Positions 17,096-26,846 of a stretch of 64,000 bases of DNA are shown piece after piece (within the stretch, counting starts at the first letter, position 1; each line of letters starts with the position of its first letter). Origin of the DNA: Bryobacter sp. (GTDB lineage Bacteria; Acidobacteriota; Terriglobia; Bryobacterales; Bryobacteraceae). Under the pieces are notes generated by a model. The model searched no databases, was not told where the DNA came from, and saw only the letters and a program-made list of their open reading frames with translations. The stretch covers positions 18,542 to 82,541 of the forward strand of contig JALHNH010000029.1 of NCBI GenBank assembly GCA_022843625.1, in the 5' to 3' direction. The position numbers were made by a program, and so were the translations under genes.

Positions 17096-18733
17096 TCAAG
17101 TGTGAATTCCTGGTGCCTCGTGTCCCAGTGCTTCAACATACTCGACATAAGATCCCGGATACAGGCGCGGTTCCCGCTCGGTCCCACTCTCTCCGCCCAG
17201 TTCGAGAACCCGCGAGGCCAATCCACGCAGAAACATTCGATCGTGCGAGACGAAAATCATCGTCCCTTCAAAGTCCTTCAGGGCCTCAACCAGCATTTCT
17301 TTAGTGGCCAGATCCAGGTGGTTTGTAGGTTCGTCCAGCACCAGGAAGTTTGGTGGATGATACAGCATCCTCGCCATCGCAAGGCGCGACTTTTCGCCAC
17401 CAGATAAGGACCGTATCTTCTTGTCAGCCTCTTCACCCGAAAATTGAAAGGCCCCGGCCAGTGTCCGCAACGATCCGATTGCATCTTTCGGGAAGTCGGT
17501 TTGCAACTGTTCGGTCACCGTCAGATCCGGATTCAGAATGTCGAGAGCCTGTTGCGCAAAGTAGCCCATCGTCAGGCTTGCCCCCAACTTCACAATCCCC
17601 TTGTCGGGCTCACTGGCGCCGGCAATCATCTTAAGCAAAGTGCTCTTGCCCGCACCATTGCGGCCCATTACCGCCCATCGCTCTCCACGGCGAATCGTAA
17701 AGTTGAACCCGTTATAGATCACCCGCTGGCCATAAGCCTTATGCAGATCTTCCATCACGGCTACAAGATCTCCAGACCGCGGCGGTACCCTGAACTCAAA
17801 CTTCACCACTTGCCGCTTCTTCGGCAACTCAATCTTCTCGATCTTGTCGAGGGCCTTGATCCGGCTCTGCACCTGCGCCGCCTTGGCCGCATGAGTTTTG
17901 AACCGTTCAATAAACCGCTGCTCCTTGGCCAGCATCGCCTGCTGACGTCCAAAAGCCGCCTGCTGATTGGTCTCGCGGATTGCTCTTTCCCGCTCGTAGA
18001 AATCGTAGTTTCCCGAGTAGGTCACCACTTCGCCTTCGTCGATTTCCAGAATCTTGCTCACGATCCGGTTCATGAACTCCCGGTCGTGCGAGGTCATGAG
18101 CAACGACCCTTTGTATTCCTTCAAAAACTGCTCCAGCCAGACAATCGACTCGATGTCCAGATGGTTTGTCGGTTCGTCCATCAGCAAGACATCTGGGCGG
18201 CCAAGAAGTACCCGGGCCAGCGCCACACGCATCTTCCAACCACCGGACAACGCGCCCACATCCCCATCAATCTGATCTTCAGCAAACCCGAGCCCCGCCA
18301 ATACCTCGCGTGCCTGCGCCTCAAGCGTATAGCCCCCGAGATGCTCATATTCCTCTTGCACTTCGCCAAAGCGGTCGAGGATCTTGTCCATCTGATCGGC
18401 CTTGTCAGGGTCTTCCATGGCATTTTGCAAATCCACCAACTCATGGTGTAAATCGCCAACGCGCCCGCTCCCTGCGATCGCCTCGTCGAGTACGGGCCGA
18501 CCTACCATCTCTTCAACGTCCTGACGAAAATACCCGATCGTCAGTTTCTTCGGCACCGAGATGTCGCCGTCGTCTGCCGTCTCCTCGTTCATGATCATCC
18601 GGAAGAGCGTGGTCTTGCCGGCCCCGTTCGGGCCAACCAGGCCTACCTTCTCGCCAGGGTTCAACTGAAACGAAGCCTCAACGAAGATCAACTGCTTGCC
18701 GTACTGCTTTTGAATATTGGAAAAAGAAATCAT
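17096..18733 (-). CDS. ABC-F family ATPase
   Basis: The ~545-residue protein has two ABC domains in one chain and no membrane segments. The first has Walker A GPNGAGKTT, signature LSGGWKMR and Walker B LLMDEPTNHLD. The second has GRNGAGKST, LSGGEKSRLAMA and LVLDEPTNHLD. The linker between them (residues ~235-310) is charged and helical, as in EttA/Uup/YdiF-type ABC-F factors that act on the ribosome. I start it at ATG 18733, 5 nt after aggag, rather than at the GTG two codons earlier. The subfamily is not resolved. Confidence 0.93.
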   Translation of the reverse strand: MISFSNIQKQYGKQLIFVEASFQLNPGEKVGLVGPNGAGKTTLFRMIMNEETADDGDISVPKKLTIGYFRQDVEEMVGRPVLDEAIAGSGRVGDLHHELVDLQNAMEDPDKADQMDKILDRFGEVQEEYEHLGGYTLEAQAREVLAGLGFAEDQIDGDVGALSGGWKMRVALARVLLGRPDVLLMDEPTNHLDIESIVWLEQFLKEYKGSLLMTSHDREFMNRIVSKILEIDEGEVVTYSGNYDFYERERAIRETNQQAAFGRQQAMLAKEQRFIERFKTHAAKAAQVQSRIKALDKIEKIELPKKRQVVKFEFRVPPRSGDLVAVMEDLHKAYGQRVIYNGFNFTIRRGERWAVMGRNGAGKSTLLKMIAGASEPDKGIVKLGASLTMGYFAQQALDILNPDLTVTEQLQTDFPKDAIGSLRTLAGAFQFSGEEADKKIRSLSGGEKSRLAMARMLYHPPNFLVLDEPTNHLDLATKEMLVEALKDFEGTMIFVSHDRMFLRGLASRVLELGGESGTEREPRLYPGSYVEYVEALGHEAPGIHT

Positions 18734-18833
18734 CCGCACTCCTAAGCTAGCATCCTGCTCAGGCCATTTCCCCCGTAGACATGCCCAGAGTGCTGTTGGC
18801 TGCCCTTCTCATGCTCGTGATATCGTATTATCG

Positions 18834-19229
18834 ATGCCCCCCGAGCGAAAATCTACGCAACCCTTGCGTCGTGCGCTCGTAATTTGGGCCTTCCTCCTGA
18901 CTGTCTTCTTCAACCCAATCCTGCCCCCGCTTTTTGCTTCAGACTCCACAATGGCGTGCTGCCGCAAGAACGCTCGTCACGCTTGTTGCAATCGATATAA
19001 CAAGACCCGTGTTCCGGTTTTCCAGGCCCAGCCTGGTTGCGGCAGGCCCTGCTGCCAGAAGGCGCTCTTCCCAATTGCGGTGGATTTCGCAATCCTTGCA
19101 CCTGCATCTCAGTCAACACCTTTGATCGAGTCGGCACAGATTTTGATTGCGGGTACTGGTCAGACTCTCGCCCATCCTCTCCCTGCTTTCCACTTTCAAC
19201 GTCCACCTCCCGTCTTTCTTTCTCTCTAG
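18834..19229 (+). CDS. Small secreted Cys-rich protein upstream of a TonB receptor
   Basis: The frame extends further upstream, but the first ATG that gives a sensible signal or anchor sequence is 18834 (RRALVIWAFLLTVFF at residues ~11-25). The 131-residue protein has clustered cysteines: MACCRKNARHACCN and CGRPCCQKA. These look like a soft-metal (copper, zinc) site. The rest is low in charge and unrecognised. It lies 40 bp before a TonB-dependent receptor, which is followed by a CPCC-motif BNR protein, so the three probably form an operon. The metal role is an inference from Cys spacing and neighbours. Confidence 0.6.
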   Translation: MPPERKSTQPLRRALVIWAFLLTVFFNPILPPLFASDSTMACCRKNARHACCNRYNKTRVPVFQAQPGCGRPCCQKALFPIAVDFAILAPASQSTPLIESAQILIAGTGQTLAHPLPAFHFQRPPPVFLSL

Positions 19230-19269
19230 TCGTTTCCAAAACAGCTTCAGATAAAGAAAGGGCATTCCT

Positions 19270-22155
19270 ATGGCCGCTTATACCCATGGCCTCATATTGC
19301 TATCCCTGTGCGCAGTTTCCGCGCTCGCACAAAACATTGGTGGTTCCATTGCTGGACAGGTTCTCGATTCTCAGGGCCTCTCCATCGAAGCCGCAAAAAT
19401 CGAAATCGTAAATCTCACTACAGGCTTAAAGCAAGCCATCTCGACAGACCGTACGGGCCGCTTCTTCGCTCCGAGTCTCCCCCAATCTGCCTATCAGGTG
19501 AGCGCAACAAAAGAAGGCTTTACCAGCGCCACAGCAAACTCCGTGCGCGTTGCCATCGGTGATACTCCCAACCTTCGCCTCGTTCTCTCACCGGCTACTG
19601 CCACCCAAACCGTCAACGTTGTTGCCGAGGTCTCCGCGCTCCGTACCGATACCCCTGAGCGAGGCTCCAGCTATAACGCATCCCTGATGAACGACCTCCC
19701 GATGCTTGGCGGCGGCACAGGCCGCAACTTCCGCACCCAAGCCTACCTCACCCCCGGCGTCTCTCTCTCTACCGGCGCGCACCGCCCTTTCGCCGTCTCG
19801 GGTGCCCGCAATCGCAACAACAACTACCTCGTCGATTCCAACGATTTCAATGAAGCCGAAGGCGGCCTGCTGATGGGGCGCGGTGCTTCCGAGCAACTCA
19901 TCTCTACCGAAGCCATCGACGGCATGCAAGTTCTCACGCACAATTTCAAAGCCGAGCATGGCCGCCAGAATGGCTCGGTGGTCTCGCTCATCACCAAGCG
20001 GGGGGGTAACGACTTTCACGGCCTTGCCTACGACTACTTCCGCAACGACAAGCTTGATGCGCGCAACACATTCGACCTGGTTCGCCCTCCCCTTCGTGCT
20101 AACAACTTCGGGTACAACTTCGGTGGCCCTATTCGTCGCAACAAAACCTTCTTTTTTGTCAACAACGAATGGAATATCCGGCGTTCTACCAGCCCGGCCA
20201 CGATTCAGACGCTCAACGCCGCGCAAAAGAGCCAGGCTGTTGCTTCCATCGCCGCCCTCGCCGCTCTCTACCCCGAGCCCAACGTCCCCGGTACCAATCT
20301 CCACCGCGCCAACCCATCTTCGGCAGTCGATCAGAACAGCCAGGTCTTCCGCGTCGATCATGAACTCACCCCAAGCCAACGCCTCTTCTGGCGCACTACC
20401 CGGCTCAACGCCGTAAACAAGGGTGTCAGCGGAGCATCTTTCGCCCGTTACGATTCTGGCGTCGGCCCCACCGGGCACTCTCTACAGCACATCTGGACCG
20501 TCTCCCCAAACATTCTTAACGAAGCCCGCCTGAACTACACTCGATTTAATCTAAACGACACCTTCATCGACCCGGTCACCCTTGGCGATCCCGCCCGCAA
20601 TGGCCCCGTTGGCACAGTAGCCGTCAACGGCTTATCTTCCCTGGGGCACTTTGCCTTCATGGCCCGCCGCACCGCCCAAAACACCTTTCAGTATGCCGAT
20701 GACCTCAGTTGGAACAAAGGCACCCACTCCTTCAAATTCGGTGCCAATCTCCGCCGTCTCCAACTCAACAACGGTACCTTCGCCCCTTCCTTTACCGGGG
20801 CTCTTCGCTTCAACTCCGTCACAGACTTTCTTGCCGGCCGTGCCGCATCTTACTCCCGCAACATTGGCAATCCTTACGTTGGTCTTCGCGCTACGGAGCT
20901 CAACTTTTATGCCCAGGACGACTGGCGCATCCACCGACGCCTCACCCTCAACCTCGGCATCCGTTACGAATTTAACTCAGTGCCACGCGAAGTCAACGGC
21001 CTGATCGAAGAGCGCTATCGCTTTTCACCTGACTACAACAACATCGCTCCGCGCCTCGGCCTGGCCTGGCAGCTCGACAAATCAAACAAGACAGTCCTTC
21101 GCGCTGGCTACGGTATCTACTACAACGTCCTCGAACTCAGCTTCGTCGGGCTCACCCGTTTTAATGCTCCGCGCATCCAGAACTTCAATGCGGCCAATCC
21201 CACCTTTCCCAATCCACTGGCCACTGCGCAGGCTGGCATTCCCACAGGTATTGTCAATCCGCAATCCAATGCCCGCCAGCCCTATTCGCAACACTTGAAC
21301 TTCGCCCTCGAGCGGCAGATCTTCAACCCACAAACCACCCTGAGTGTTTCCTACGTTGGCACCCTAGCCCGCAAAATGCCCCGCGCTTCCCGCCCCAATG
21401 GTGGAGATGGCCTCACTCAATCCCTCCGGCCAAACCAATCCATCGGCGTCGTAAATGTTCTCGAGACTGCCGCCAATTCCAACTACAACTCTTTGCAGAT
21501 GAGCTTCCAGTCCCGCCTTGGCAAGCTCACCATGCGCAACGCCTACACCTGGTCGAAGTTCATTGATGAGGTCAGTGACTTTCCTAACTCCAACTCCGGT
21601 ATTGATCGGGGCATCCTTGCTCTCGATGAAAACAACTGGCGACTCAACCGTGCGGTGTCCGACTTCAACCTCGCACACGTTTTCTCCAGCGCTTTCAGCT
21701 ACGATCTCCGCTGGGGCTTCCGCTTTCAGGGGCTGCTTTCGATGCAATCCGGCCGGCCCTTCACTCTCTACTCCGGCACCGACTCCCCCTTCGGCACCAA
21801 TAACAACCGCCTCATGGCCATCCCCGCCTCACTCGCCTACAACCCCAGTGATCGGCGCGCGATCACGGTTGATCCTGCGCTTCGTTCTCAACTCACTCCG
21901 GGGCGGGGAGTTTTTGGCACCCTTGGACGCAACACTGTAAATAGCGATAGCCAGCTCGGGCTCAATATTGGCGTTCACAAAAGCTTCACCATCACAGAAA
22001 GAACGCGGCTCGAGTTTCGGGCCGAAATGTTCAATCTCACCAACACTGTTAACTACAACCCAGCCGACGGTGTCCTCACTTCGCCCAACTTTGGTCAGGC
22101 ACTCACCGCAGGCGACCCACGCCAGATGCAGCTCGGCTTGCGTCTGAGCTTTTAA
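19270..22155 (+). CDS. TonB-dependent (Oar-like) outer-membrane receptor with carboxypeptidase-regulatory N-domain
   Basis: The 961-residue protein has a signal peptide (LILLSLCAVSALAQ), then a carboxypeptidase-regulatory-like domain at ~25-105 (GSIAGQVLDSQG, TTGLKQAISTDRTGRF, YQVSATKEGF). A plug region follows (GARNRNNNYLVDSNDFNE, VVSLITKRGGNDFHG), then a long beta-barrel with repeated aromatic strands ending in GLRLSF. The terminal Phe is typical of outer-membrane barrels. Oar-like receptors are strongly expanded in Acidobacteriota. TonB-dependent uptake of an unknown ligand is expected. It lies between the small Cys-rich gene and the CPCC-motif protein (10-bp gap), which makes a metal or metal-peptide ligand plausible but unproven. 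Confidence 0.92.
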   Translation: MAAYTHGLILLSLCAVSALAQNIGGSIAGQVLDSQGLSIEAAKIEIVNLTTGLKQAISTDRTGRFFAPSLPQSAYQVSATKEGFTSATANSVRVAIGDTPNLRLVLSPATATQTVNVVAEVSALRTDTPERGSSYNASLMNDLPMLGGGTGRNFRTQAYLTPGVSLSTGAHRPFAVSGARNRNNNYLVDSNDFNEAEGGLLMGRGASEQLISTEAIDGMQVLTHNFKAEHGRQNGSVVSLITKRGGNDFHGLAYDYFRNDKLDARNTFDLVRPPLRANNFGYNFGGPIRRNKTFFFVNNEWNIRRSTSPATIQTLNAAQKSQAVASIAALAALYPEPNVPGTNLHRANPSSAVDQNSQVFRVDHELTPSQRLFWRTTRLNAVNKGVSGASFARYDSGVGPTGHSLQHIWTVSPNILNEARLNYTRFNLNDTFIDPVTLGDPARNGPVGTVAVNGLSSLGHFAFMARRTAQNTFQYADDLSWNKGTHSFKFGANLRRLQLNNGTFAPSFTGALRFNSVTDFLAGRAASYSRNIGNPYVGLRATELNFYAQDDWRIHRRLTLNLGIRYEFNSVPREVNGLIEERYRFSPDYNNIAPRLGLAWQLDKSNKTVLRAGYGIYYNVLELSFVGLTRFNAPRIQNFNAANPTFPNPLATAQAGIPTGIVNPQSNARQPYSQHLNFALERQIFNPQTTLSVSYVGTLARKMPRASRPNGGDGLTQSLRPNQSIGVVNVLETAANSNYNSLQMSFQSRLGKLTMRNAYTWSKFIDEVSDFPNSNSGIDRGILALDENNWRLNRAVSDFNLAHVFSSAFSYDLRWGFRFQGLLSMQSGRPFTLYSGTDSPFGTNNNRLMAIPASLAYNPSDRRAITVDPALRSQLTPGRGVFGTLGRNTVNSDSQLGLNIGVHKSFTITERTRLEFRAEMFNLTNTVNYNPADGVLTSPNFGQALTAGDPRQMQLGLRLSF

Positions 22156-22165
22156 GGAGACATTC

Positions 22166-23419
22166 ATGCGAGCATCCTCCCTATTCATTGCTTCGCTGAT
22201 TACGGCGGCCACCATTCCGGTGGCCTCCGTATCTTTTGAAAAAGAACCCCAGGCCCTTCATGGCGGCAAGCCGGCCAAGAGCCCGAAATTCATTTCCCGC
22301 CGGGCTCAAGGCCTTTTGAGTGTGTATACCGTTCCGGGTGAACGTGGCGCTGATCTCTACTACACCTCCACCAATGATCTGGGCGAATCGTGGACCGAGC
22401 CCCAACGCATCAACAACATTCCTGGCGAGGTTTCAGACCACGGCGAGAACTCGCCCCAGGTTTTCCTCGCCCCCGACGAGATGACCCTTTACGCCTTTTG
22501 GAATTCGCGCGATCCCAAGAACCCAGGCGCCTCGCACATCCGCTTCTCTAAAGCTGGTGCCATGCAAACTGTTTGGTCGCCCGCGATCACTATAGATGAT
22601 GATCCTGCCCCCAATTCTCATGGTTTCCAGGGCGCAGCTGTTGGCCCTGACGGCACTCTTTACGCTGCATGGCTCGACGGTCGCGATAAAGAAGCGGCCA
22701 AGACTCACGACTACACCGCCGGTGCTTCCGCCGTCTATCTCACCACCTCAAAAGACAACGGCAAAACATGGTCCAGGAATCAACGCATCGCTATCGACGT
22801 CTGTCCCTGCTGCCGTGTCAGCTTCGGCTTTACCGGTGGCCGCGCCGTTGTCGCCTGGCGTGGTGTTGACGATGGAGACTTGCGCGACATCTACACAGCT
22901 TCTTCATCCGACTCTGGCCTCACCTGGTCTAAGCCCAATCTCGTCAATCGCGATAACTGGAAGATCAAAGGCTGCCCCCACGTCGGCCCCAGCCTCGCGA
23001 CTGTTGGCGACAAGCTCTTTGTCGTATGGTTTAGTGAAGCCAATGGCAAGCCGGGCATTTTCTTCTCCTCCACCACCAACGGCACCGATTTTGCCCCCAA
23101 GCGTTCTCTCTCCGAAGGCACCGTTGATCCCACACACCCCACCGTTTCTGCTTACGAGAAACGTCTCGCTGTCGCCTTCCAGGCGCGCGATGCTAAAGAC
23201 AAAGACTCCTGGGGAAAAATGAATATCTATTACCGGGAACTTCAATCCAACGGATCCCTAAGCCCGCTCATCAAAGCCGGCGTCCCCAAAGAAGGCGCCG
23301 TAACCTACCCTACTATCGCCTTAGGCATGTCGGGACGCACCTTCCTCGGCTGGACAGAAACTCGCCCGGAAAAAGGCCCACAGGCCCTCCTCCTGCGAGG
23401 CCGGCTCAGTAGCCGTTAG
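22166..23419 (+). CDS. BNR/sialidase-like beta-propeller protein with CPCC motif
   Basis: An aaggaga ribosome binding site lies 7 nt before the ATG, and the first ~20 residues look like a signal peptide. The 417-residue product has repeated Asp-box-type motifs (STNDLGESWTEP, SKDNGKTWSRN, SSDSGLTWSKP, STTNGTDFAPK), the mark of sialidase/BNR propellers. Classic sialidase catalytic residues are not obvious, so enzyme activity is uncertain. A conspicuous IDVCPCCRVSFGF segment and a later KGCPHVGP provide four Cys and a His that could bind metal. It is co-directional with the TonB receptor (10 bp apart). It may be a periplasmic metal-binding propeller rather than a sialidase (inference). Confidence 0.8.
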   Translation: MRASSLFIASLITAATIPVASVSFEKEPQALHGGKPAKSPKFISRRAQGLLSVYTVPGERGADLYYTSTNDLGESWTEPQRINNIPGEVSDHGENSPQVFLAPDEMTLYAFWNSRDPKNPGASHIRFSKAGAMQTVWSPAITIDDDPAPNSHGFQGAAVGPDGTLYAAWLDGRDKEAAKTHDYTAGASAVYLTTSKDNGKTWSRNQRIAIDVCPCCRVSFGFTGGRAVVAWRGVDDGDLRDIYTASSSDSGLTWSKPNLVNRDNWKIKGCPHVGPSLATVGDKLFVVWFSEANGKPGIFFSSTTNGTDFAPKRSLSEGTVDPTHPTVSAYEKRLAVAFQARDAKDKDSWGKMNIYYRELQSNGSLSPLIKAGVPKEGAVTYPTIALGMSGRTFLGWTETRPEKGPQALLLRGRLSSR

Positions 23420-24901
23420 GCTGTCTTCGTTGAAACTTTGTGCGGTACCGCCGGTTGCGATTCCTCAAGGCCATGGATGGCTTCTTTCGACAGACGGAAG
23501 CCATCCTCGTGATAGTCTGCATCCGCGTTCACATCCCATAAGTTGAATTCGCCCAGTTTCATGATGTTGCGCGAAGCCAGGATCCCCGTAAGCTATCGAG
23601 TGGTCCTGGTTGTTGTACCGGTGCATCCCGTTGCGTCCCACGCACTGCAGGTTCGGCACTTCTTCTTTTAAGAACCGTCTCACTGCCGCTACTGCTTCCC
23701 CGTACGTATCGTCATACACTGGGTAAGCCTTCGACTCCGGGATCACTGTGCCGTCTATTACCTCGGTCGCTTTTGCCGGTCCCAGAATTTCCAGTTCTTT
23801 GCCAGCCAGGGCCAGCAAATCCGCATCGCTGGCATTCCAGAGATCATCCCCTTCAAAAACGAAGTATTCCAGCCCCAGACAAGTCAACTCCGGGTCTGGC
23901 CCCATCTCCAGGCTCCAGTTCTTGAAGTTCTAGATTCGGCCCACCCGAACCTCTTCATCGTGAACATAGATCCAGTTGCCGGGAAAAGGATCTGCCATTT
24001 TCAAAATCACTGCCACAGTAATAAAATCCCGATACGTCAAATTCTCAACGACACTCAGATAATCCGGGCCCTTCGGCTCGAGGCACCGGATCAACGTCCG
24101 CATCGGCATCGTCGTGATAAATTTCTCCGCCGTCCATGTCTTGCCGCCAGACACGACTCCCTGCACCCCAGCCCGGCTCCACAGGATCTTCTCCACCTCT
24201 TGCCCGTAGTGAACATTCCCAACCAGTTGGGCCGTCTTCTCCCACATCATCACCGGCCCCAACCGGGGGTAAAGGGATTCGTCAATCAATGTTTTCAACT
24301 GCGGCCCGGCAAAGCCAGGAATAAACTTCGCCAGCGTTGTCTTGACCAGCGATAGGATAGAAAGCCCGCGGATCCGCTAGGCAGCCCATTCCGTTGCAAT
24401 CTCGGAACAAGGCATTCCCCAAACCTTTTCCGTATAGGTCTTGAAAAATCGCTGGTAAAGCCGCACGCCAAACCGGTTGATCAGCCACGATTCAAGATCT
24501 TTTTCCTGCGCAATCGGGAAGCAGGCTGCCTTCATGTAGCTCAGCATGCTCAGTAAAGATTCCCAGATTCCAAGCTTTAAAACCATCTAAATTGGCTCCA
24601 GCGCAGAACTGTAGTACTTGCCGTGACAAAAGACCCGCGAAATCCGCGGACGCAGCAAAAGATCATCCCCAAGAATCTCCCACCACATTCTCTCGACTAC
24701 TGCGACCTTGGTGAAAAAGCGATGTCCTCCGATGTCGAAAAGAAAACCCTTGCAGGTTTCTGTACGAAACAATCCCCCGGCTTGGAAACTTTGTTCCAGG
24801 ACGGTCGAAGTACATCCATGTCGATGTAGTTCGTAGGCTGCCGACAAATCGGCCGGGCCTGCGCCAATAATCAGCGTCTTCGGTGCTACAACTTCCTGCA
24901 A
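23416..24901 (-). pseudogene. FAD/NAD(P)-dependent oxidoreductase pseudogene (amine-oxidase/protoporphyrinogen-oxidase-like)
   Basis: Pieces of a ~500-residue flavoprotein lie in one minus-strand frame: the dinucleotide-binding LIIGAGPADLSAAYEL (the usual GPAGLS Gly is Asp), GGHRFFTK, YTEKVWGMPCSEI and NLTYRDFITVAV. Three in-frame TAG codons interrupt it, at 24587-24589, 24377-24379 and 23930-23932. At least two stand where Gln fits the reading (WAA-stop-RIRGLS, VGRI-stop-NFKNWS), as expected for CAG-to-TAG transitions. Near 23590 a frameshift moves the C-terminus (ILASRNIMKLG onward) to another frame ending at 23416. A further TAG lies just before the TTG at 24901. The gene overlaps the 3' end of the BNR gene. 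It is clearly inactivated, since TAG is a normal stop in neighbouring genes. Confidence 0.88.
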
Positions 24902-25080
24902 CTAGAATCCCTCAATCCTTAGCCTGACAACCAGAGAACGGTACCCGGAGCAACTCCAGTTTGGGTTACTTTCGGACCTTTCAGGTTAATGCCAGATCCT
25001 CAACATATCATCCGCACTTGCTGGCAAGCATCAATAAATCTCAAACCCGATCCCGATCCTTGAGTTATCCTTCAATCAAA

Positions 25081-25857
25081 TTGTTTCCAGTTTTAATTTT
25101 GGGGGCAGGCTACACTGGCGCCCGTGTTGCTCGCATCCTTATCGCCCAGGGCCGCGCCGTACTCACTCTGCGCAGCTCTGATATCAACTTCAACGATCCC
25201 GGTGCCACAGCCCAACTTCTGCCCAGGGTTGCCGAAAACTGTCTCGTTCTTCATTCCATCCCGTCTTTACCCGGTAACGCAGATGCCCGCCTCCTGGACG
25301 CACTCGGCAATGCAAGCCGTATCGTCTATCTCTCCACCACCGGCGTTTATGGTGCTGGCGAACACGTCGACGAACATACTCCCATCGCCCCCCGTAACCC
25401 GCGCGAACAAGCCCGCGCCGAAACAGAAGCCGCCGTCTCAGGCGGCCCCTGGCAATCTCTGATCCTGCGCCCCGCTGCCATATACGGCCCTGATCGCGGA
25501 GTCCATGTCTCGATGGCTCAGGGTGCCTACACCTTGAACGGCGATGGTAGCAACTACATCAGCCGTATCCACGTTGACGACCTCGCCCGCCTCGCCGCGG
25601 CGGCTCTCCTCTCAGATCTCACCGGTGCCTACCCGGTCGCCGACGAGCACCCCTGCACCTCGCGCGAAATCGCCGACTATTGCTCAGCACGCTTTCATCT
25701 CCCGCCACCCATCAGCGCAAGCCAATCCGAGGTCCCTGTCTCTCGCCGCAACAACCGCCGCGTCGATGGCCGCGCCATTTTCAGGCTCCTCGGCCTCAAT
25801 CTGCTCTACCCCTCGTACAAACAGGGTCTTGAGGGAAGCGTTCTTGAATTAAATTAG
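25081..25857 (+). CDS. NAD(P)-dependent epimerase/SDR-like protein (YeeZ type)
   Basis: The frame is open back to 24961, but homologous-looking sequence begins at the TTG at 25081 (LFPVLILGAGYTGARVARIL). That start is chosen on protein grounds, because no ribosome binding site is evident. The ~258-residue protein has the Rossmann GxGYTG motif, the YLSTTGVYG strand, LRPAAIYGPDRG and the SRIHVDDLARL block of atypical short-chain dehydrogenases. The classical YxxxK catalytic pair is not seen. The substrate is unknown. It ends 9 bp before the SIS gene, and the two are probably co-transcribed. Confidence 0.8.
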   Translation: MFPVLILGAGYTGARVARILIAQGRAVLTLRSSDINFNDPGATAQLLPRVAENCLVLHSIPSLPGNADARLLDALGNASRIVYLSTTGVYGAGEHVDEHTPIAPRNPREQARAETEAAVSGGPWQSLILRPAAIYGPDRGVHVSMAQGAYTLNGDGSNYISRIHVDDLARLAAAALLSDLTGAYPVADEHPCTSREIADYCSARFHLPPPISASQSEVPVSRRNNRRVDGRAIFRLLGLNLLYPSYKQGLEGSVLELN

Positions 25858-25866
25858 AAAACGTCG

Positions 25867-26832
25867 ATGCCAGGCCACCCAACATTGCCAGAAATCCTGG
25901 CTCAACCAGACAGTCTGCGGCTTACCGCACAGACCCTTGCCGACGCACCGTTCTTTACTTCCGACCTGCTTACTTTGTGTTCGAAAAACGCTGTAGAGCG
26001 CATCATCCTCACCGCAGAAGGCACCTCCTTTCATGCCCTCTACTCCCTTTACCTCCGCCTCAATAGCGTTGGGCACTTCTGTCAAATGGTCGAAGCCTCT
26101 GAAGCCACCCAATACCTCAGCGGCCTTTTCACCAAAAATACGCTTACCATCGCCGTTTCACCATCTGGTGAAGATGGAGGGGTCGTTGAACTCCTCACTG
26201 GCTTACAGCCCAGGGGCCCCATCCTCGGCATCACCAACTCACCCGATTCCACGCTTGCCACTGCATCCAGCCTTCCTTGCATCATCGGCCCCGGCGATCT
26301 TTCTACTTTTGCCGCTCTGCACTGGATTGGTGCCGTCTTTCTCAACGAAAAACTGAGCCTCACACACAAGCATCTCGACGCGACCGCCACCGCCGCAGAA
26401 AGCTACCTCAGCCAGTGGCAGCTTCATATCGATTCAATCCAGCCAGAACTCGAAGGCATCGATCAGATCCTCCTGGTCGGCTGCGGCTATAGTTTGGCAA
26501 CCACAGGTATAGGCTCTCTTATTCTTCCGCCCCCCAGCCAGGGAATCCACTCCGCACACTTTCTCCAGCACTACCTTGAAACACTATCAGCGAGCACCCT
26601 AACCTGCATCTGCCTCGGAGATCCGGTGACTGCAATCCAGAATCAAAATATCTTTGATGCCACTCGTCGTAAACAGGCAAAAGCTTTCCTCATCGGAAGC
26701 GGCAGCGACCACCCAGCCTTTGCCCTCTCCCCGATTTCGCCGGCATTGCTGCCGATTCTTGAAATCCTCCCGGTTCAACTGCTCGCTCTGGCCGCAGGAT
26801 CACTGAACCCGAATCATGTCACAACGCACTGA
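25867..26832 (+). CDS. SIS-domain protein (GlmS isomerase-domain-like)
   Basis: The 321-residue product resembles the sugar-isomerase half of glucosamine-6-phosphate synthase-like proteins. It has a strand/turn like the phosphosugar loop (IILTAEGTSFHALYS), then AVSPSGEDGGVVELL and ITNSPDSTLA. The second half has ILLVGCGYSLATTGIGS. There is no N-terminal glutamine amidotransferase domain, so it is a deaminase/isomerase or a regulator rather than full GlmS. It starts 9 bp after the SDR gene. Its 3' end faces the kinase gene, 14 bp away. Confidence 0.8.
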   Translation: MPGHPTLPEILAQPDSLRLTAQTLADAPFFTSDLLTLCSKNAVERIILTAEGTSFHALYSLYLRLNSVGHFCQMVEASEATQYLSGLFTKNTLTIAVSPSGEDGGVVELLTGLQPRGPILGITNSPDSTLATASSLPCIIGPGDLSTFAALHWIGAVFLNEKLSLTHKHLDATATAAESYLSQWQLHIDSIQPELEGIDQILLVGCGYSLATTGIGSLILPPPSQGIHSAHFLQHYLETLSASTLTCICLGDPVTAIQNQNIFDATRRKQAKAFLIGSGSDHPAFALSPISPALLPILEILPVQLLALAAGSLNPNHVTTH

Positions 26833-26846
26833 AGCCGTGCGGTTCC

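Noticed and set aside
17041..17226. 61-codon minus-strand frame between the ABC-F and NlpC-like genes
   Set aside because: It overlaps the ABC-F 3' end for most of its length, has no ribosome binding site and no recognisable sequence; the ATGA overlap with the next start is likely chance.
23416..24901. Amber suppression or stop-codon reassignment reading through the TAG codons
   Set aside because: Other genes in the window end in TAG (rpsG and the BNR gene), and a frameshift also breaks the frame, so decay is the simpler explanation.
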